Positions 46,782-59,309 of a stretch of 64,000 bases of DNA are shown piece after piece. Position 1 is the first letter of the stretch. Each line of letters starts with the position of its first letter. The notes under the pieces were generated by a model. That model worked only from the letters and a program-made list of their open reading frames with translations, did not search any database and was not told where the DNA came from. Both the position numbers and the translations under genes were made by a program. Source of the stretch: Pseudisothecium myosuroides. Lineage: Eukaryota > Streptophyta > Bryopsida > Hypnales > Lembophyllaceae. The stretch lies in NCBI GenBank assembly GCA_951799445.1, contig OX637289.1, positions 25,234,245 through 25,298,244 on the forward strand, given 5' to 3'.

Positions 46782-47352
46782 CTCCCTCCATCCCAGAATG
46801 ATCTTCCAATTGGACAAGATGTCTGGGATTAAGGTTGAAAAAAAAGTTATTTCAACCCATTTCGAGTTATAAGTAGAGTTCAGTGCACTCCTATCATCTT
46901 GAAACTTTCAGTTTCAGAACTCTTTTCAAAGTGTAGTTTCTAAATATTTAAAAGTGGAATTTTGTAGGCATTTTCAAGGGCACTGGTAGACACTTAATTC
47001 TTAGGTATGAGGTTGTCATTTTGTTTGTATATATGGGCCTAGGACCATGTATAGACCTCTTATCCGCTCTCCATAAGGACTACAACTTCATCTCCTTCAA
47101 TCAAACAACACTCAACAAGATGCAAAAAAAAGACAAACAATGTTGATTGAACTTTTTAATCATTTCATTTGTCTTTTGGTTGATGATTGTATAGATGGAG
47201 GAGGAACTATCACCCAGAGCTACTTTGCAAATTTTAGATAACAAGCAAAAGTCGAATTTGGCCAATTTGCAACATCACAATATGTAACCAAAAGATCATT
47301 TTGGGACAAAAAAATAAAGGGGAGCTAGAAGATCATTTTGGGACAGAAGGAG
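46782..47352. mobile_element. Stowaway-type element, copy 2 (inverted)
   Basis: Ends CTCCCTCCATCCCAGAATGATC and GATCATTTTGGGACAGAAGGAG. TA precedes the left end; the right flank is mutated. An extra 'gatcattttgggac' block lies 40 bases inside the right end. Internal sequence matches 35592-36119 in reverse. Confidence 0.8.
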
Positions 47353-48280
47353 TTCTAAAGTGTGTCAAAATCTTCTCTCAATTGCTTATGGGATCCAATC
47401 AAAATAATGTATGTTTAAATATAGTATCTATATTCAATTGTAATTAATGACAATTATAGGTGTGAATACTGGCTTATATGTTTTTTGCAGAGGTAGTTTT
47501 TTGCAATTAACTTTCTAGCTCACTTGACTTTGTCCAATAATCTTATAAATTTGACAAATTGCTTTCTATTTTTTAAGAAGAAAAAAAAGAGTGCTCTTAT
47601 GTAACGTGGGGGCATCCATTTCCAACACAACAACCTAAATCAATCTTAGAAATATGTTCATCTAGGATTTTCAAAATATACGGTTCATGTATACAAATGA
47701 AGAAAATGCTTTGGTGTGCTTATTGGAAAGTCACTTTAATAATTAATATCTTTTACTTGGTACCTTGAAAATTAACTTTTTTTTTGCAATCATTTCCATT
47801 TGTACTTGCTATTTGGCAAAATAATTCAATCTTGGCTTGTGGTATTGAAAGATATATTTTTCGCTTATATTACTGGGAATAGGTGCTTATTCCTAGGGTG
47901 CCAACAACAAGTTGGCATCAAAAAATCATCTTTAAATAACATCTTTTGAACAAGATCATTGAACTTTTGATGGTTTTATAGAAAGATCAAAATTGTTCAA
48001 TATAAGGTGGATGAGTCCATTGCAAACAAAGTGGTTGCTTTGAAACCTTGAGATGATTCCAAAAGAATTTTTTTTTTCATTGAATAAAAAATGTAAAAAA
48101 AGGCAATAAGAAATGTTACTGTGATTTTCTGACAAACTGTGAAATGATTATGAATTTTCAAACGGTCCAAAAGATTTTTTACATTGTTGCAAAATCATGA
48201 AAAAATGCATGTATACTAACCATCCTATCCATTTAAAGTGGTTACAATATTTCCTAAAATTGCTACAACATTAAAGCAAT
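47353..48280. other. AT-rich intergenic
   Basis: No gene or complete element recognised. Confidence 0.4.
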
Positions 48281-48709
48281 GGTGCTAGATTGTGAGCCTG
48301 CGAGCACGAGCCTACGAGCGTTGAGCAGGGATTATGTGAGCGTTGAATTCTGAAATTTGAAAAATCTTTAGAAAAGTCATTAATTTTCTAAAAATAGACA
48401 ATATTTTCAAAATTAAAACTAAGTTTATTAATTTTAGTAAATTCTAATATCTATTATTGTGGACCTATTATCGTGGACCTAATACCGGGGTTATGTAGAA
48501 TTCAAATGAAAACTATAATTTTCAATATTGTCTAAAATATCAGAAGTATACATTACGACTTTGCTAGATTTTAAGAAGAAAAAATATTGGTGATTAATTA
48601 GGATTTGTTTAAAATTGAATGAAGTTTTTATAGAGACTTCAATTTTTTTGGATCAAACCCCTCATGCTGCTGGACTCCTCGGCGCTGAGGGGAGTCGTAG
48701 CCCCGGTGG

Positions 48710-48743
<34 letters not shown>

Positions 48744-49464
48744 AAATTTTTTTAGCCCTGGGGCTGCGGCTCCTCTCGACGCCGAGAAGAGTTCAGTAGC
48801 AAGAGGGGGTTGATAAAAAAAATCAAAATCTTAGTGAAACAACTTCGTTCAATTTCAAACAAGTTCTAAACACTAATTCCCAAGAAACAAGAGGAGAGTG
48901 ATCAACCAAACAACTATCAGATCAAAAATAAAAGAATTGGATCCCTTGGGAGATCTTACAAGAGGACAATGATCAATTGATATACAATTTGCTATAACTA
49001 AGCTCATTCATTACAAAAATAATCCCTATCAATCAAATATTTTATTTCAAAATCTTAACAAGTCTGATCACCAGCACATCAAGACAAAAGGATAGGTAAC
49101 CCCCATTAGCCCCAAGAGAACCCATGCTACTACAAGAGGTACCTAGCAACAAGAGGAAAATGGGCTTAAAAATTGAAATCTGAATAGGACAATCTCATTC
49201 AATTTCAAACAAATCTTAATTAATCATTAATTTAATTTCATCTTAAAATCCAGCAAAGTCCAATAAGTATCACATCATTGTTGTTTAAAGGACCACAATA
49301 ATAAGTCCACGGTAATAGGTCTATGGTTAAAATTTACTAGAAATAAAAAAATTTGGCCAAAAACTTTAAATGGAATCTCTAAAAAGTTGTACGCTTACAG
49401 GTTCACAGACTCACAAGCTCATAGGCTCATAGGCTCACGCTCACAAGCTCACAAAATAGCACCC
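48281..49464. mobile_element. Family D-ended long foldback with GC hairpin core
   Basis: Outer ends GGTGCTAGATTGTGAGCC and GGCTCACGCTCACAAGCTC with 'atagcacc'. The arms pair over several hundred bases (for example 'tctattattgtggacctatt' at 48450 with 'aataggtctatgg' at 49313, and 48570-48645 with 49188-49258). Off centre is a separate hairpin (about 48657-48812): GC-rich arms containing 'ctcctcggcg' / 'cgccgagaag' around a run of about 30 A (48711-48740). Part of the right arm ('attcaatttcaaacaa') is present twice (48847 and 49198), bracketing ~300 bases, which suggests an internal duplication or insertion. Confidence 0.75.
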
Positions 49465-50940
49465 CTGAACATTAAAGCCATAAAATAGACACTTTTAGTA
49501 ATGATTTTATACTCACAAGGTAGAAGGGTTTTTGTGGCCTAGGACCCTAAATGAACACTCTCCAAGTACGCCAACATCTTACAATGGTTGGAGTTAGTTA
49601 TTTCTCTCTTTCAATTAATGTCAATAGGCCACTCCATTATTGTCTCCCAAGACTTGACTGTAGCCACTTAGTCAACCCTATGTGACCCAAATTTCATTTA
49701 TTGAAGAAGGTATGTTATAGGTTGAATGCAAATTTATTATAGAGCAATTTCTTAAACATGGGTACAAATGGTTGGCATAGGGTGATTTACCTTAGCCTCT
49801 TTGAAATATTTAGAAACTTGCAAAATTGCTTAAGGCATATTAAACCACCACATGGCACGTAAAGGACCCATTACAAACACCTAAAGAATGATACATCAAA
49901 GTCTTGCATCAATCCATGACAAATAAATTTCAATAAATGAGATTTGGACTCCATTGGCTTGAGTTTGTAACCACAATCATGTTTTAAATGGAGTAATTAG
50001 TGACCACAATAGGGACTTCCATCTTTTGAATGAAATTCCGTTACATGAAGTGACCTTTTTAGGCCTTCATGTTATGGCCACGCTAAAAAATACTATGATT
50101 ATTTTAGGCAAGTAAGACGATCACTATAGGTACACATTTTGTTGATTCTGGGGTAGTCTACAAGAGAGACTCTTTTGGACCAATTGGACAACACACTTCA
50201 AAAATTCATTACAAATTCATACTTTGTTGAAACATTGTAATTTCAGCTGCTCTTGCCTTTTCTCCCATTTATCTTTGTGAGGAAAAAATTAAAATTAAAT
50301 TTCATCAATGCTAATTTATTTTAATGGGGTAGTTTAACTTAACTGCTTTGTAGCCGCCAACTTCAAAGTGTGGCATACACATTCAAAGAAATCCGGTTGG
50401 ACCATTCCTCACCAACTTTTTCTTTTTCTTTTTTAATTTTATTTAACACATGGACAATACTCACCAACTTTTTGGCTCTACCACTTTAGCTTTCCTATCA
50501 CACAAATCCTCAGATAATGAGCCACAAGCTGTAACGAAGCTCAGGTTCGGTTTAGGTCCGGTTTAGGTTCGTGAATTTCAGTCTACCTATGCACCCAAAA
50601 AAAAGGTGACACAGCATGGGAAAAAGTTAAAGTACTCAGTTGGGACCATCAATTGCTGCATTGAAAACTTTCAGAAACTACCTGGGGACCTTCTTTCATT
50701 GGCTACCAATTTGGATGAGTCACACTATTTCAACTGTGTCTGAAAACCAACGAGCGGTGTTGTATCTGCCTATAAAGAGTCTGTTTTGGGGGGGGTAAGG
50801 TAAGCCACCCTACCCACGTATTTGTGTCATGTGACTATTTGTGAGCCATTTTACGGCTATTATGAACTAGAAATGTGTGCATTTTCAAATTAGAAATGTA
50901 TATTAATTGTACATCATAGCACACGAATGGAATAGCAACT
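49465..50940. other. Intergenic
   Basis: No gene recognised. 'ggtaaggtaagccacc' at about 50797 resembles a family A terminus and may be the left end of an element holding the tandem array that follows. Confidence 0.4.
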
Positions 50941-51499
50941 ACATTGTGATACAAATAGGGTAGTTTATCTTAGTTTTACTAACTTTGCAACGACTATAAC
51001 ATACGAATGTAGGTAGCAAGTGTGACTCTTGATAACACTCTTGATAAAATAGAAAATACTATATTGTGATACAAATAGGGTAGTTTATCTTAGTTTTATT
51101 AACTTTGCAACGACTATGACATACGAATGTAGGTAGCGAGTGTGACTCTTGATATCACTCATGATAAAATAGAAAATACTATATTGTGATACAAATAGGG
51201 TAGTTTATCTTAGTTTTACTAACTTTGCAACGACTATGACATACGAATGTAGGTAGCGAGTGTGACTCTTGATATCACTCATGATAAAATAGAAAATACT
51301 ATATTGTGATACAAATATGATAGTTTATCTTAGTTTTACTAACTTTGCAACGACTATGACATACGATTGTAGGTAGCGAGTGTGACTCTTGATAAAATAG
51401 AAAACACTACGTTGTGATACAAATAGGGTAGTTTATCTTAGTTTTACTAACTTTGCAACGACTATGACACACAAATGTATGTAGCGAGTGTAACTCTTG
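50941..51499 (+). repeat. Tandem array of a 120-base unit, about 4.6 copies
   Basis: Units start at 50941, 51061, 51181 and 51301 with 'attgtgatacaaatagggta'-type sequence. The fourth unit has lost about 12 bases, so the fifth starts at 51409. Each unit contains 'actttgcaacgactatgaca' and 'gtgtgactcttgata'. The middle units are nearly identical and the outer ones more diverged. AT-rich and non-coding. Confidence 0.95.
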
Positions 51500-51847
51500 A
51501 GGGAAAAAAAACACGTAGAGAGGTGTGCGGAGGGATCAACCACTTTCAAACTTAAAAAATATTGACACTTTTCAAGGGTTTTGGGTAGGAAGTGGTAGAC
51601 CTCCTACATTGAAGATGACATTTTAAAACTAAACTACAGTCAATCGCCGAGTTTTTACTTATAGAATGTCATAGAAATTTGGTTTTCATGATCATATTGT
51701 TCTACACCACAATGTACACCTATAATTAGTATTTTTAGATTCTTTAGATTGCTTTATAAATATTGATGAAAATTGTTTTTACTTGACCCTATTTAAGTTT
51801 TCAAAAAGCTCTAAGGGACCCTATTGTCCTCTAGGGATTAAGGCAAC

Positions 51848-52070
51848 AATACTAGCACGTGAGCACAAAAACGTAAGCTTATGAGCCTTACACCTAGTTG
51901 TAGGTATGTACCTACAACCATCTGAAAGGTGTTTATAACGTATGTACCTATAATATAGGTACACTACAATATAGGTATCTATAACATAGACACCTATAAT
52001 TATAGAATGTGTTTATAATATAAATTCCTAGGCTCATGAACTCATAGATTTTATGCACACATGCTAGCAT
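51848..52070. mobile_element. Family D MITE, copy 3
   Basis: Ends 'atactagcacgtgagc' and 'gcacacatgctagcat', with the same internal 'aatataggtac' palindromic pattern as copies 1 and 2. Confidence 0.7.
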
Positions 52071-52970
52071 TTTCCGGGATTAAGGTATTAATAGTAAGTT
52101 GTGTTAGCATAAATCTTAAGAATGAATGTAAATACACCTATAGACTAGATTTGGTTTGCTAACACCAGTGTTAACACCAAATATTTATTTTATCCTATTT
52201 ACTTGTTGGGACAATTTTGGAAGACATCCATTTGTTTACATGAACAATATTATTATTCTTTTTATGTTAATTATATGCAATTCCTCTATCTATGACAAAC
52301 ATGGATGGGAGGAGCATGCATCAATATAGAATATTCATAAAAGGTGACGGGTGGGATTTCTATTTGATTGGAAAGCAATTAAAGAAGAATTACTTGATTT
52401 GATTTGATGCTTTAATTTTGTTCTCTAAATAGTACATTCTTTCTATTTCCAAATTGAGTGCATTAACCAATCAAATAGTCTTGAATTTTAGTCAAGTTAA
52501 GTCACACTACGAGAACAATTGAAAAAGGTCAAATATAGATATGAACCCCTAAAGGACCAAGACACATTTTGGGCAAGAATTGTCAAAAACTATCATTTTT
52601 TTACTATTATGACAAACAAGCTATCAACAACAAAGAAGTGGATTTCGATGGCATCATTTGTAAAATTACTAAAGTAACAATATATGCTATATGACACAAA
52701 ATATACTTTTTAGTGCACTGTGCTCCCTCAGACTAGGAGATGTAAAAGCAAAGTCTCCTTATGAGAAATAGTAAGCTGAGCCGCAGGAGTGGTGAGGGAT
52801 GTAATCAATCATAATGAAACTCTCCTTTCACAACATATGACATAATTTAATGTTGGATGGTTCTAAACATCAAAGAACTTTAGGAATTAAGTTCTTTGAT
52901 GTTTACAAGTCCAAAATTGCTTCAAATACTTATCCTTGAAGCAAAGCTAAAATCTTCATTTGTATTTAGT
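52071..52970. other. Intergenic with a family B end and a perfect hairpin
   Basis: AACCCCTAAAGGACCAAG at 52546 is a family B left end; no right end was found. At 52863-52904, TAAACATCAAAGAACTT and AAGTTCTTTGATGTTTA are perfect 17-base inverted repeats around an 8-base loop. No gene seen. Confidence 0.5.
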
Positions 52971-53148
52971 CACTACACTAAAAACAATGTCCAAATCAAC
53001 ATGTTTTATTGCTTTAGACGACTTGATTTGGACATGAATTAACATAATAATATTGTGTTGATTTGGACGTCTTTGTGTTGATTTGGACATCTTTGTGTTG
53101 ATTCAAACATGTTTTGTTGATTTGGACATTGTTTTCTACTTTAGCTAA
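52971..53148. mobile_element. CACTACACTAAAA-ended MITE, copy 2 (~180 bp)
   Basis: Begins CACTACACTAAAAACAATG, then CCAAATCAACATG. The far side reads 'ttgatttggacattgtttt' then 'ctactttag'. Tandem copies of 'tgttgatttggac' with small variations make up the right half. It shares only the outermost bases with the 41854 element. Confidence 0.7.
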
Positions 53149-55048
53149 CAAATTCAACCATAGGGTCCTTTAGTTAACTTGTTCAAGTGCATCCTTCCAA
53201 AACTTTAGAATGAATATCCCCACCGATTGCTCGTTCAATGTGCCAAAACTTCAAAATTGTAGTTTTTTCTAGCCCTTCCAAAAGGGGAAGTTTTGTCTTT
53301 CAACAATTTTAGAAAATACATGTATCTCCCAAGACTTGTGCTTTTTAGTCAATATTATGAAAAAAATTTAAAAAATTTAAAAAATTTAAAAAAAATTTAA
53401 ATTTAAATTTAACCAAAAAAATTTAATATTTATATATTTTTTAAATTATAAAGTAGAAGGTGGTATTGAACAAACAAAAAGTCTAAACCACTAATGACTT
53501 TTATAAGGAAATTAAAAATTGTTAATTCCAATGGTGAAATTGTCTGAATAAACAATTAATATCTTTTATTTTTGTTTTTATTTGAATTTTTTAAAATTGA
53601 ATTCAAAAACGACTTTATATATATTTTCAACCTTTATTTCCAACAAAATAAAATTCTTTATAATTTTCACTTCAATGGTTCACTTGTATTTCAATAGATA
53701 TCAATCTATACAATCTAATAGAATTAATTAATTTAAAAATATATATATTTGTAGCTATCCATTTTGACACTGAAATTTAATAAAACTTATAACTTTTGCA
53801 ATATATATTGGAATGACTTCAAACAAAGCTTCACATGTAGATCATAATGATTAACATTGATCCTGAATATTTTATGCAAAAATTCCAAATTATGAAGTCA
53901 ACAAAGCATGCCCGAGTGTTTCAAATCCCTAAAGTGGCTTCTTCAATCCTTTGTAGGTTAATTAGGGTTCAAAAGAGGGGCATCATAATGCTAAATCATT
54001 CCCGCATTATAGAAAAGAACATGCCTCCCGTCATGCAATGGGACATGTTTCATAACATTCTTGAATGAGAAGGAAGTGGGTCCTTCTATAATAGCATTGT
54101 AATTAATAAGAATATTATTATATTTGTGTTATAATGGCCTACTATATATGGACAAGCTTCCATTAAAGATGTTCTATAGTAAAAGGACTCTTGATTTATG
54201 AAAAGCAAAGGGGCCCCTACCTTGAAGTTCAAGAATATTATATTAAATTTGTCTTAAAATGGCTCCATGGAGGTTATATACAAAGAATTCTATAGCCTTA
54301 TCCTTGAAGTCAAAAAATACCCATATATGCTTCATAAATACTATTGTTCCAAGTCAAAATGCAATAAATAATCAAAACATATCAATGAATAATAGAGTAA
54401 TCATGAAAAACTTCATACATATATCAATTGACAATGACATATTTGTTGGCGAATAATTGCCAAAATCTTACTTGATTTTCAAGTTGATTCCCTTTGTGTT
54501 AGAAAAAACGAGGAAAAATAAAATAAAATCGTCAAAGTCATCTCTAAGAAATATGAAATTCACCAATATCTATACCTTAAATTAGAGTGTTTGTTTATTT
54601 GTTTTGTTTTGTTTGTTAAAGTGAGATCTTTGGAACGTGCATCCTTTCTTAATACCGTCACAAAGCTCTCTCCAAAGAAGAGTGCATTGACTTTGTTTAA
54701 TAGTGTTTGGACCTACAATGTGAAAGATATTGAATTTCAAAGTTTCTATGAATTATAAAATTATAAAATTATTGTAACTTTTATTTTGAATGTGGCAATG
54801 ACATAGGACACACAAGTTTGTATGATGTTTATCATTTTTAGGTAATGAGGTAACTACACCTAATTTCAACCATTTTTTGAAACCAATTACTAGAGATTCT
54901 TATTTAAAATATATTCCCCAACTATTCATGAGAGTCTATGATCGGTTTTATATACACCTCAGTATTTTCAACACTTTCAAAATTTATAGCATTATACAAT
55001 GTCCAAAAACTGCATTCTTAAAATGTCTAGAATCCTCTTTTGACTATA
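53149..55048. other. AT-rich desert with one shared repeat
   Basis: About 54590-54810 aligns with 28885-29100 ('ggacctacaatgtgaaagat' and flanks). 53360-53440 is almost pure A/T with 'aaaaaatttaaa' repeats. No gene recognised. Confidence 0.5.
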
Positions 55049-55904
55049 GTAAACTTGCCAATCATCACACATGCAAAATTCAAACCCTTCTCCACATAAA
55101 TATAGAGACTTTCATGTTTTGAAATTTGGCATGATTATTAAATGTCATGTTAAGATTCACCTTCAAAAAACACAATGTAAAAAGATTTCTTCCTACAAAT
55201 TTTATTGCAATTTGAAGGTGATGAAGCTCAAATCTTGTTAAAAATTCCTTGCAACCAATGACCGCACCGTGTGCGGTCATTGGGCGGTGATACAAAATTT
55301 TGTTCCCATCACAATTGAATTGGTAGTTGAATTGTGTGGTTAGTGTTTGGTCATTGGAAGGTGTTGTTGTGCGGTGATTGGATGCGTGTGGTAAATGGCC
55401 GGTTTACTCTACCAACAAGATCCCACAAAAACATATTCAATTTAACATTGGGAACCATGCTCAATTGATTATTTGTGGGATTTTAGATTTTTAGGTGTAC
55501 TATAGTTAGAGTAAACCGGCTATTCACTACACACATCCAAACACGGCACAACAACACCTCCCAACGACCAAACACTAACCTTATAACCACCCCTCCGATG
55601 GCCAAACACTAACCGCACAATTGAACTACCAATTCAATTGTGATGGGAACAAAATTTTGTATCACTGCCCAATGACCACACATTCTGCGGTGATTGGTTA
55701 CAAGGAATTCTTAATTAGATTTGAGCTTCATCACCTTCAAATTGCAATAAAATTTGTAGGAAGAAATCTTTTTATATTTTGTTTTTTGAAGGTGAATCTT
55801 AAGATGACATTTAATAATCATGCCAAATTTCAAAACATGCAAGTCTCTATATTTATGTGGAGAAGGGTTCAAATTTTGTCTGTGCGGTGATTGACAAGTT
55901 TACG
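55049..55904. mobile_element. Large foldback element (856 bp)
   Basis: Arms of about 360 bases (55049 to about 55405, and about 55500 to 55904) are near-perfect inverted repeats: GTAAACTTG at the left and CAAGTTTAC at the right, 'caaacccttctccac' with 'gtggagaagggttc', and 'attcaattgtgatgggaaca' in the right arm with its complement in the left. The loop holds a smaller hairpin (GGTTTACTCTA with TAGAGTAAACC types). Because both arms carry the same sequence, similar 70-89-codon frames appear on opposite strands. At least four differences between arms change amino acids, so I do not call a gene. Confidence 0.88.
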
Positions 55905-56592
55905 ACACCTTATTGTGGATGAGTGATGGATGATCAAACTTGGACGACTTGTCACACTTGCTCGGATTCTAGGAATAAAAAAATAAAAAATCATTGGATA
56001 TTATGAACTGGTGGCTAGCCCAATTTCTTTAGGAGCCCCTATTGGGCCTATAAATTATGATTCCCCACTTGTGAGAGTCCAAATTAAAACCAACTGCTTC
56101 CTGAAAGAGCCTGCCACGTGGCGCTAAAATTAGAAAAACTGGCCAAGTCTGTCTATCTGAGGGTCCACCAAGACTTTAAGTTAATGGCACTGAGATTTTC
56201 TCCGAAGTGGTCCTCCCCAATCTTGAAAGGAGTAGCAGTGCTCCAAAAAACCGGCGGCTAGTTCAAAGTTTGCCGGTGGAATGAATGCAATTGGTACATT
56301 GAAGAAAGACTCCAAGTTGTAATTTGAAAGCATCAGCAAAAAAAATGGTGAAAAAAAACATAAAATTTACATCTAAGGTAAAAAATGGAGAAAATAATTA
56401 GACTCGGTAATTTAAAAAATGAGCAAAGGCGGTGACCAAGAGCCCAAGTTCTAGATAAACACAGGACCAAACTCCCTTGAGCACCCAAACTTAGGTTTGA
56501 TTGAGTTTGGTGCCGTGTTTGTTTTGTTCTATTCTTAGTTAAACCTTCCTATGACATAGGTTCGCAAACACAGGACAACTTTGCAATTAACT
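55905..56592. other. Intergenic
   Basis: 'aacacaggaccaaactccc' at about 56458 recurs at about 61960 with its flanks ('gagcacccaaact'), a short shared block of unknown origin. No gene recognised. Confidence 0.4.
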
Positions 56593-57523
56593 TTAACCCC
56601 TAAAGGACCGGCATGCATTTTTTGGCCGTATAGAAATTTTGGGCAGGTCCGTGTGACTAGAGATTTCCATATTTTAAGCTGAAATTTTAATAGAAGGTGG
56701 GCGCAAGGAATATCTTTCATATGCGCTAAATTTCAGGACATTTGGAAATAGGAGTCAAAAGTTATGGCCAAATATGTTACTTTTTTTCGTAATTGGGCAG
56801 TTCGGGCAGCAAGAAAAATTTGGCAAAAATTTGATTTTTTTTTTTTTAATATTTTTTTTCTTGTAGATTATATTTTTGTCTATTTGGAAAGCTTTGATTC
56901 ATTTCATTTGGATTTGTTATGAAAAAGTTATGAACATTCTTGTTTTTCGGGCAGTTAGAGCATCTTCTTGAAAAAAATAACTTGTAGGATTCATTTCTAA
57001 ATGCTATTTTTGCAATTAAAAAAAAAAAAAAAATTCTCATGGTTTAGTTTACTTGCTAGAACAATCTCACCATTGGGATTAGTGTATTTTAATTCCATCT
57101 AAAATATATTAATGTTTTAGATTTTCATTCTATCTCGTACCTACTTCTACTTAATAAATTTTTTAGGAATGATAATTAAATTTTTTTTTCCCTAGACTCT
57201 CAACTCAATTCTCCACTATAAAGACTTGAAGCACAAATCTCTGTAGTGTAAAAATTTTAAGTGAAAAATGTTTAAAGTCAAAAAATCTAGTCCCGCAATG
57301 TGCTGAAATACTTGTTTTTTCCACTTTAAACGCAGATATCTTGCAATCTGAGCGGTCAAAAATTCTGAAATTTTTTCCACACATTCTCATACTAGTTAGG
57401 TGTAAGATCCTACGGTTAGATGTGGGAAAAAAAACATTTTTCATTTTTTTAACTCCTTGCTATAGAAATGGCAGTTTTGATGGTTTTTTGGCAGAAAAAA
57501 AGCGTTGGGCCTGTAGGGGTTAA
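56593..57523. mobile_element. Family B element (0.93 kb)
   Basis: Ends TTAACCCCTAAAGGACCGG and GGCCTGTAGGGGTTAA. Shares long blocks with the 60534-61473 copy ('attatatttttgtctatttg', 'cgcagatatcttgcaatctg', 'aaaatctagtcccgcaatgt'), so these two are close relatives. Non-coding. Confidence 0.88.
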
Positions 57524-57651
57524 AATGCTCAGAAAATATCTTGAACATTGATGAGTAGGGAAATGAAAAGAAGTTTGCTTAGCCAGTTTTTTTAGTTCCT
57601 TCTTTGTCTTTTGGACTGAGTTCTGAAACTCTTCCTCATCCTTCCTCTAAG

Positions 57652-59108
57652 GTAGGAGTTTTACAAAGCGCTCATTTAAACTTTAAAGTCCCATGGTTCC
57701 TATGGGGGATAAAATGGGACTTCTGATAAGCTTATGGTCTCAATATTCATCATGATTTTTTGAAACTTTTTTTGAAGCTAGAAAAACTTTATAGGCATAT
57801 AAATTCTTATTTCTAATTAACTTTCTAGGGATATAAATTTTTGTTTCAATTGGTGCCTTGGAACAAAAATTATAACACAATAAGCCAAAAATGAATGTAG
57901 TTTGGTGGGCAACACCAAAAAAAAAAGGTAAATTTATTTATTTTTCTAAAATATTATATTTTTGTCTACGTGTAAAGCTTTGATTCATTCTATTTGGACT
58001 AGTGATGAAAAAATTATGGACAACCTTGTTTTGGAGGCAATCTAAGCATCTTTTTGAAAAATAGTTTATAGGATTCATTTTTTAATGCAAATTTCACAAT
58101 TTTTCAAAGAAATTGTTTAACAAGGTTAAGTTTTAATGCTAGAACAATCTCACCATTGAGATTATTGTGTTTTCAACTACATCTTGGAGCTATTAATTTA
58201 GATTTTCATTCAATTTTGGACCCACTTCTACTTAATAATTTTTTAAAGAATGAAAATCAAGTGTATTTTTTGAATTTATTTTTCAAGACTTTCAACTCAA
58301 TTCTTCAATATAAAATTTAAAATTCAAAGTCCATAGTGCAGAAATTTGTACAAATGGTAGTCAAAGTCATTTGAAATTGCAGGCCAATGTTAAAAAACTT
58401 TTTTTCCAACTTTGAATGCTAGTCTCTTCCAATTTGTACAATCAAAATTCATTAAATTTGTACCACATAATCAGAGACAAGTGAAGTATAAGATCCTACG
58501 GTTGTATTTTAAGATTTTTTTTTCTTGGATGAATGCAATAGAAATGACAATTTTGAATGAATTTTGATAGAAAAGTGGCCTTGGGACTTTAGGGGTAAAG
58601 ATTGACTCACAATTTTAAAGAGTGTCTTCTTGAAATGTTTTTTAGTAAATTTTCTTTGAATTGGCATATAATCCAAGTTGTTTCATATTTTTTGGACCTC
58701 TGTGGAATTATTTATGAATTTTGAAGTTGAAATTACATAGATCACTAGAAGTGATTACGTTATGATATGTTCATTGTTGGTGTATAGACAAATGTAACTA
58801 GTACATTGTAGAAAGTAGAATGTAACTTTGTAAGGTTGGGGTGAATTGACCCCTTGCTCGGCCGCTCGGGAAAACGCTGAAATTTTTTATTTTCCATGCA
58901 TGACAAAATTTATAAATTTTGGATTCATATTTGCAATCAAAGGCCCCAAATTAGCTAGGATAGATGTACAAGTTAAATTAATCAGGCACAAAATAGGGGG
59001 CTTTTTTTTTACTTGCACCTTTGGATTGACTTGGGGCGGCCAAGCAAGGGGGCCAGTTCAACTCGACCCTTTGTAATAAAAGACGCATTTAGATTGTGAT
59101 CACTTTAT
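57652..59108. mobile_element. Family A element interrupted by a family B copy
   Basis: Left part 57652 to about 57690 ('aaggtaggagttttacaaagcgctcatttaaa') and right part from about 58603 ('ttcttgaaatgttttttagtaaatttt', 'gtttcatattttttgg') match the start and continuation of family A at 279-430. The right end 'tatggacctcctatc' is at about 59094-59108. In between is family B sequence ending GGGACTTTAGGGGTAA. Confidence 0.65.
57690..58602. mobile_element. Family B element, nested, left end decayed
   Basis: Contains the B blocks 'tcaaagtcatttgaaattgc', 'agatcctacggttgtat' and right end 'actttaggggtaaag'. The left end is not clear. Confidence 0.6.
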
Positions 59109-59309
59109 GGACCTCCTATCTAACTAGTTGTAATACAGACGAAGAGAACTTAGTCCAACTATTAGTAAATTTTAAAGAATTTTTTTAAAAATGTAAGAAA
59201 GAAGAATAGGGAATTAAGGCTAATCTAAGTCCTCAATTCATAACATTTGAGCATCTCCATTTAGCACTGTAACATAGTCTAATACTTAATAAAATGGATT
59301 AGACTTCTT

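Noticed and set aside
50941..51499. CRISPR-like array
   Set aside because: The unit is 120 bases and repeats as a whole, with no short repeat and unique spacers. It is an ordinary tandem array in a plant genome.
55080..55890. Two similar genes on opposite strands
   Set aside because: The similarity is due to the inverted arms of a foldback element. Amino acid changes between arms show no sign of selection and no start context or domain is evident.
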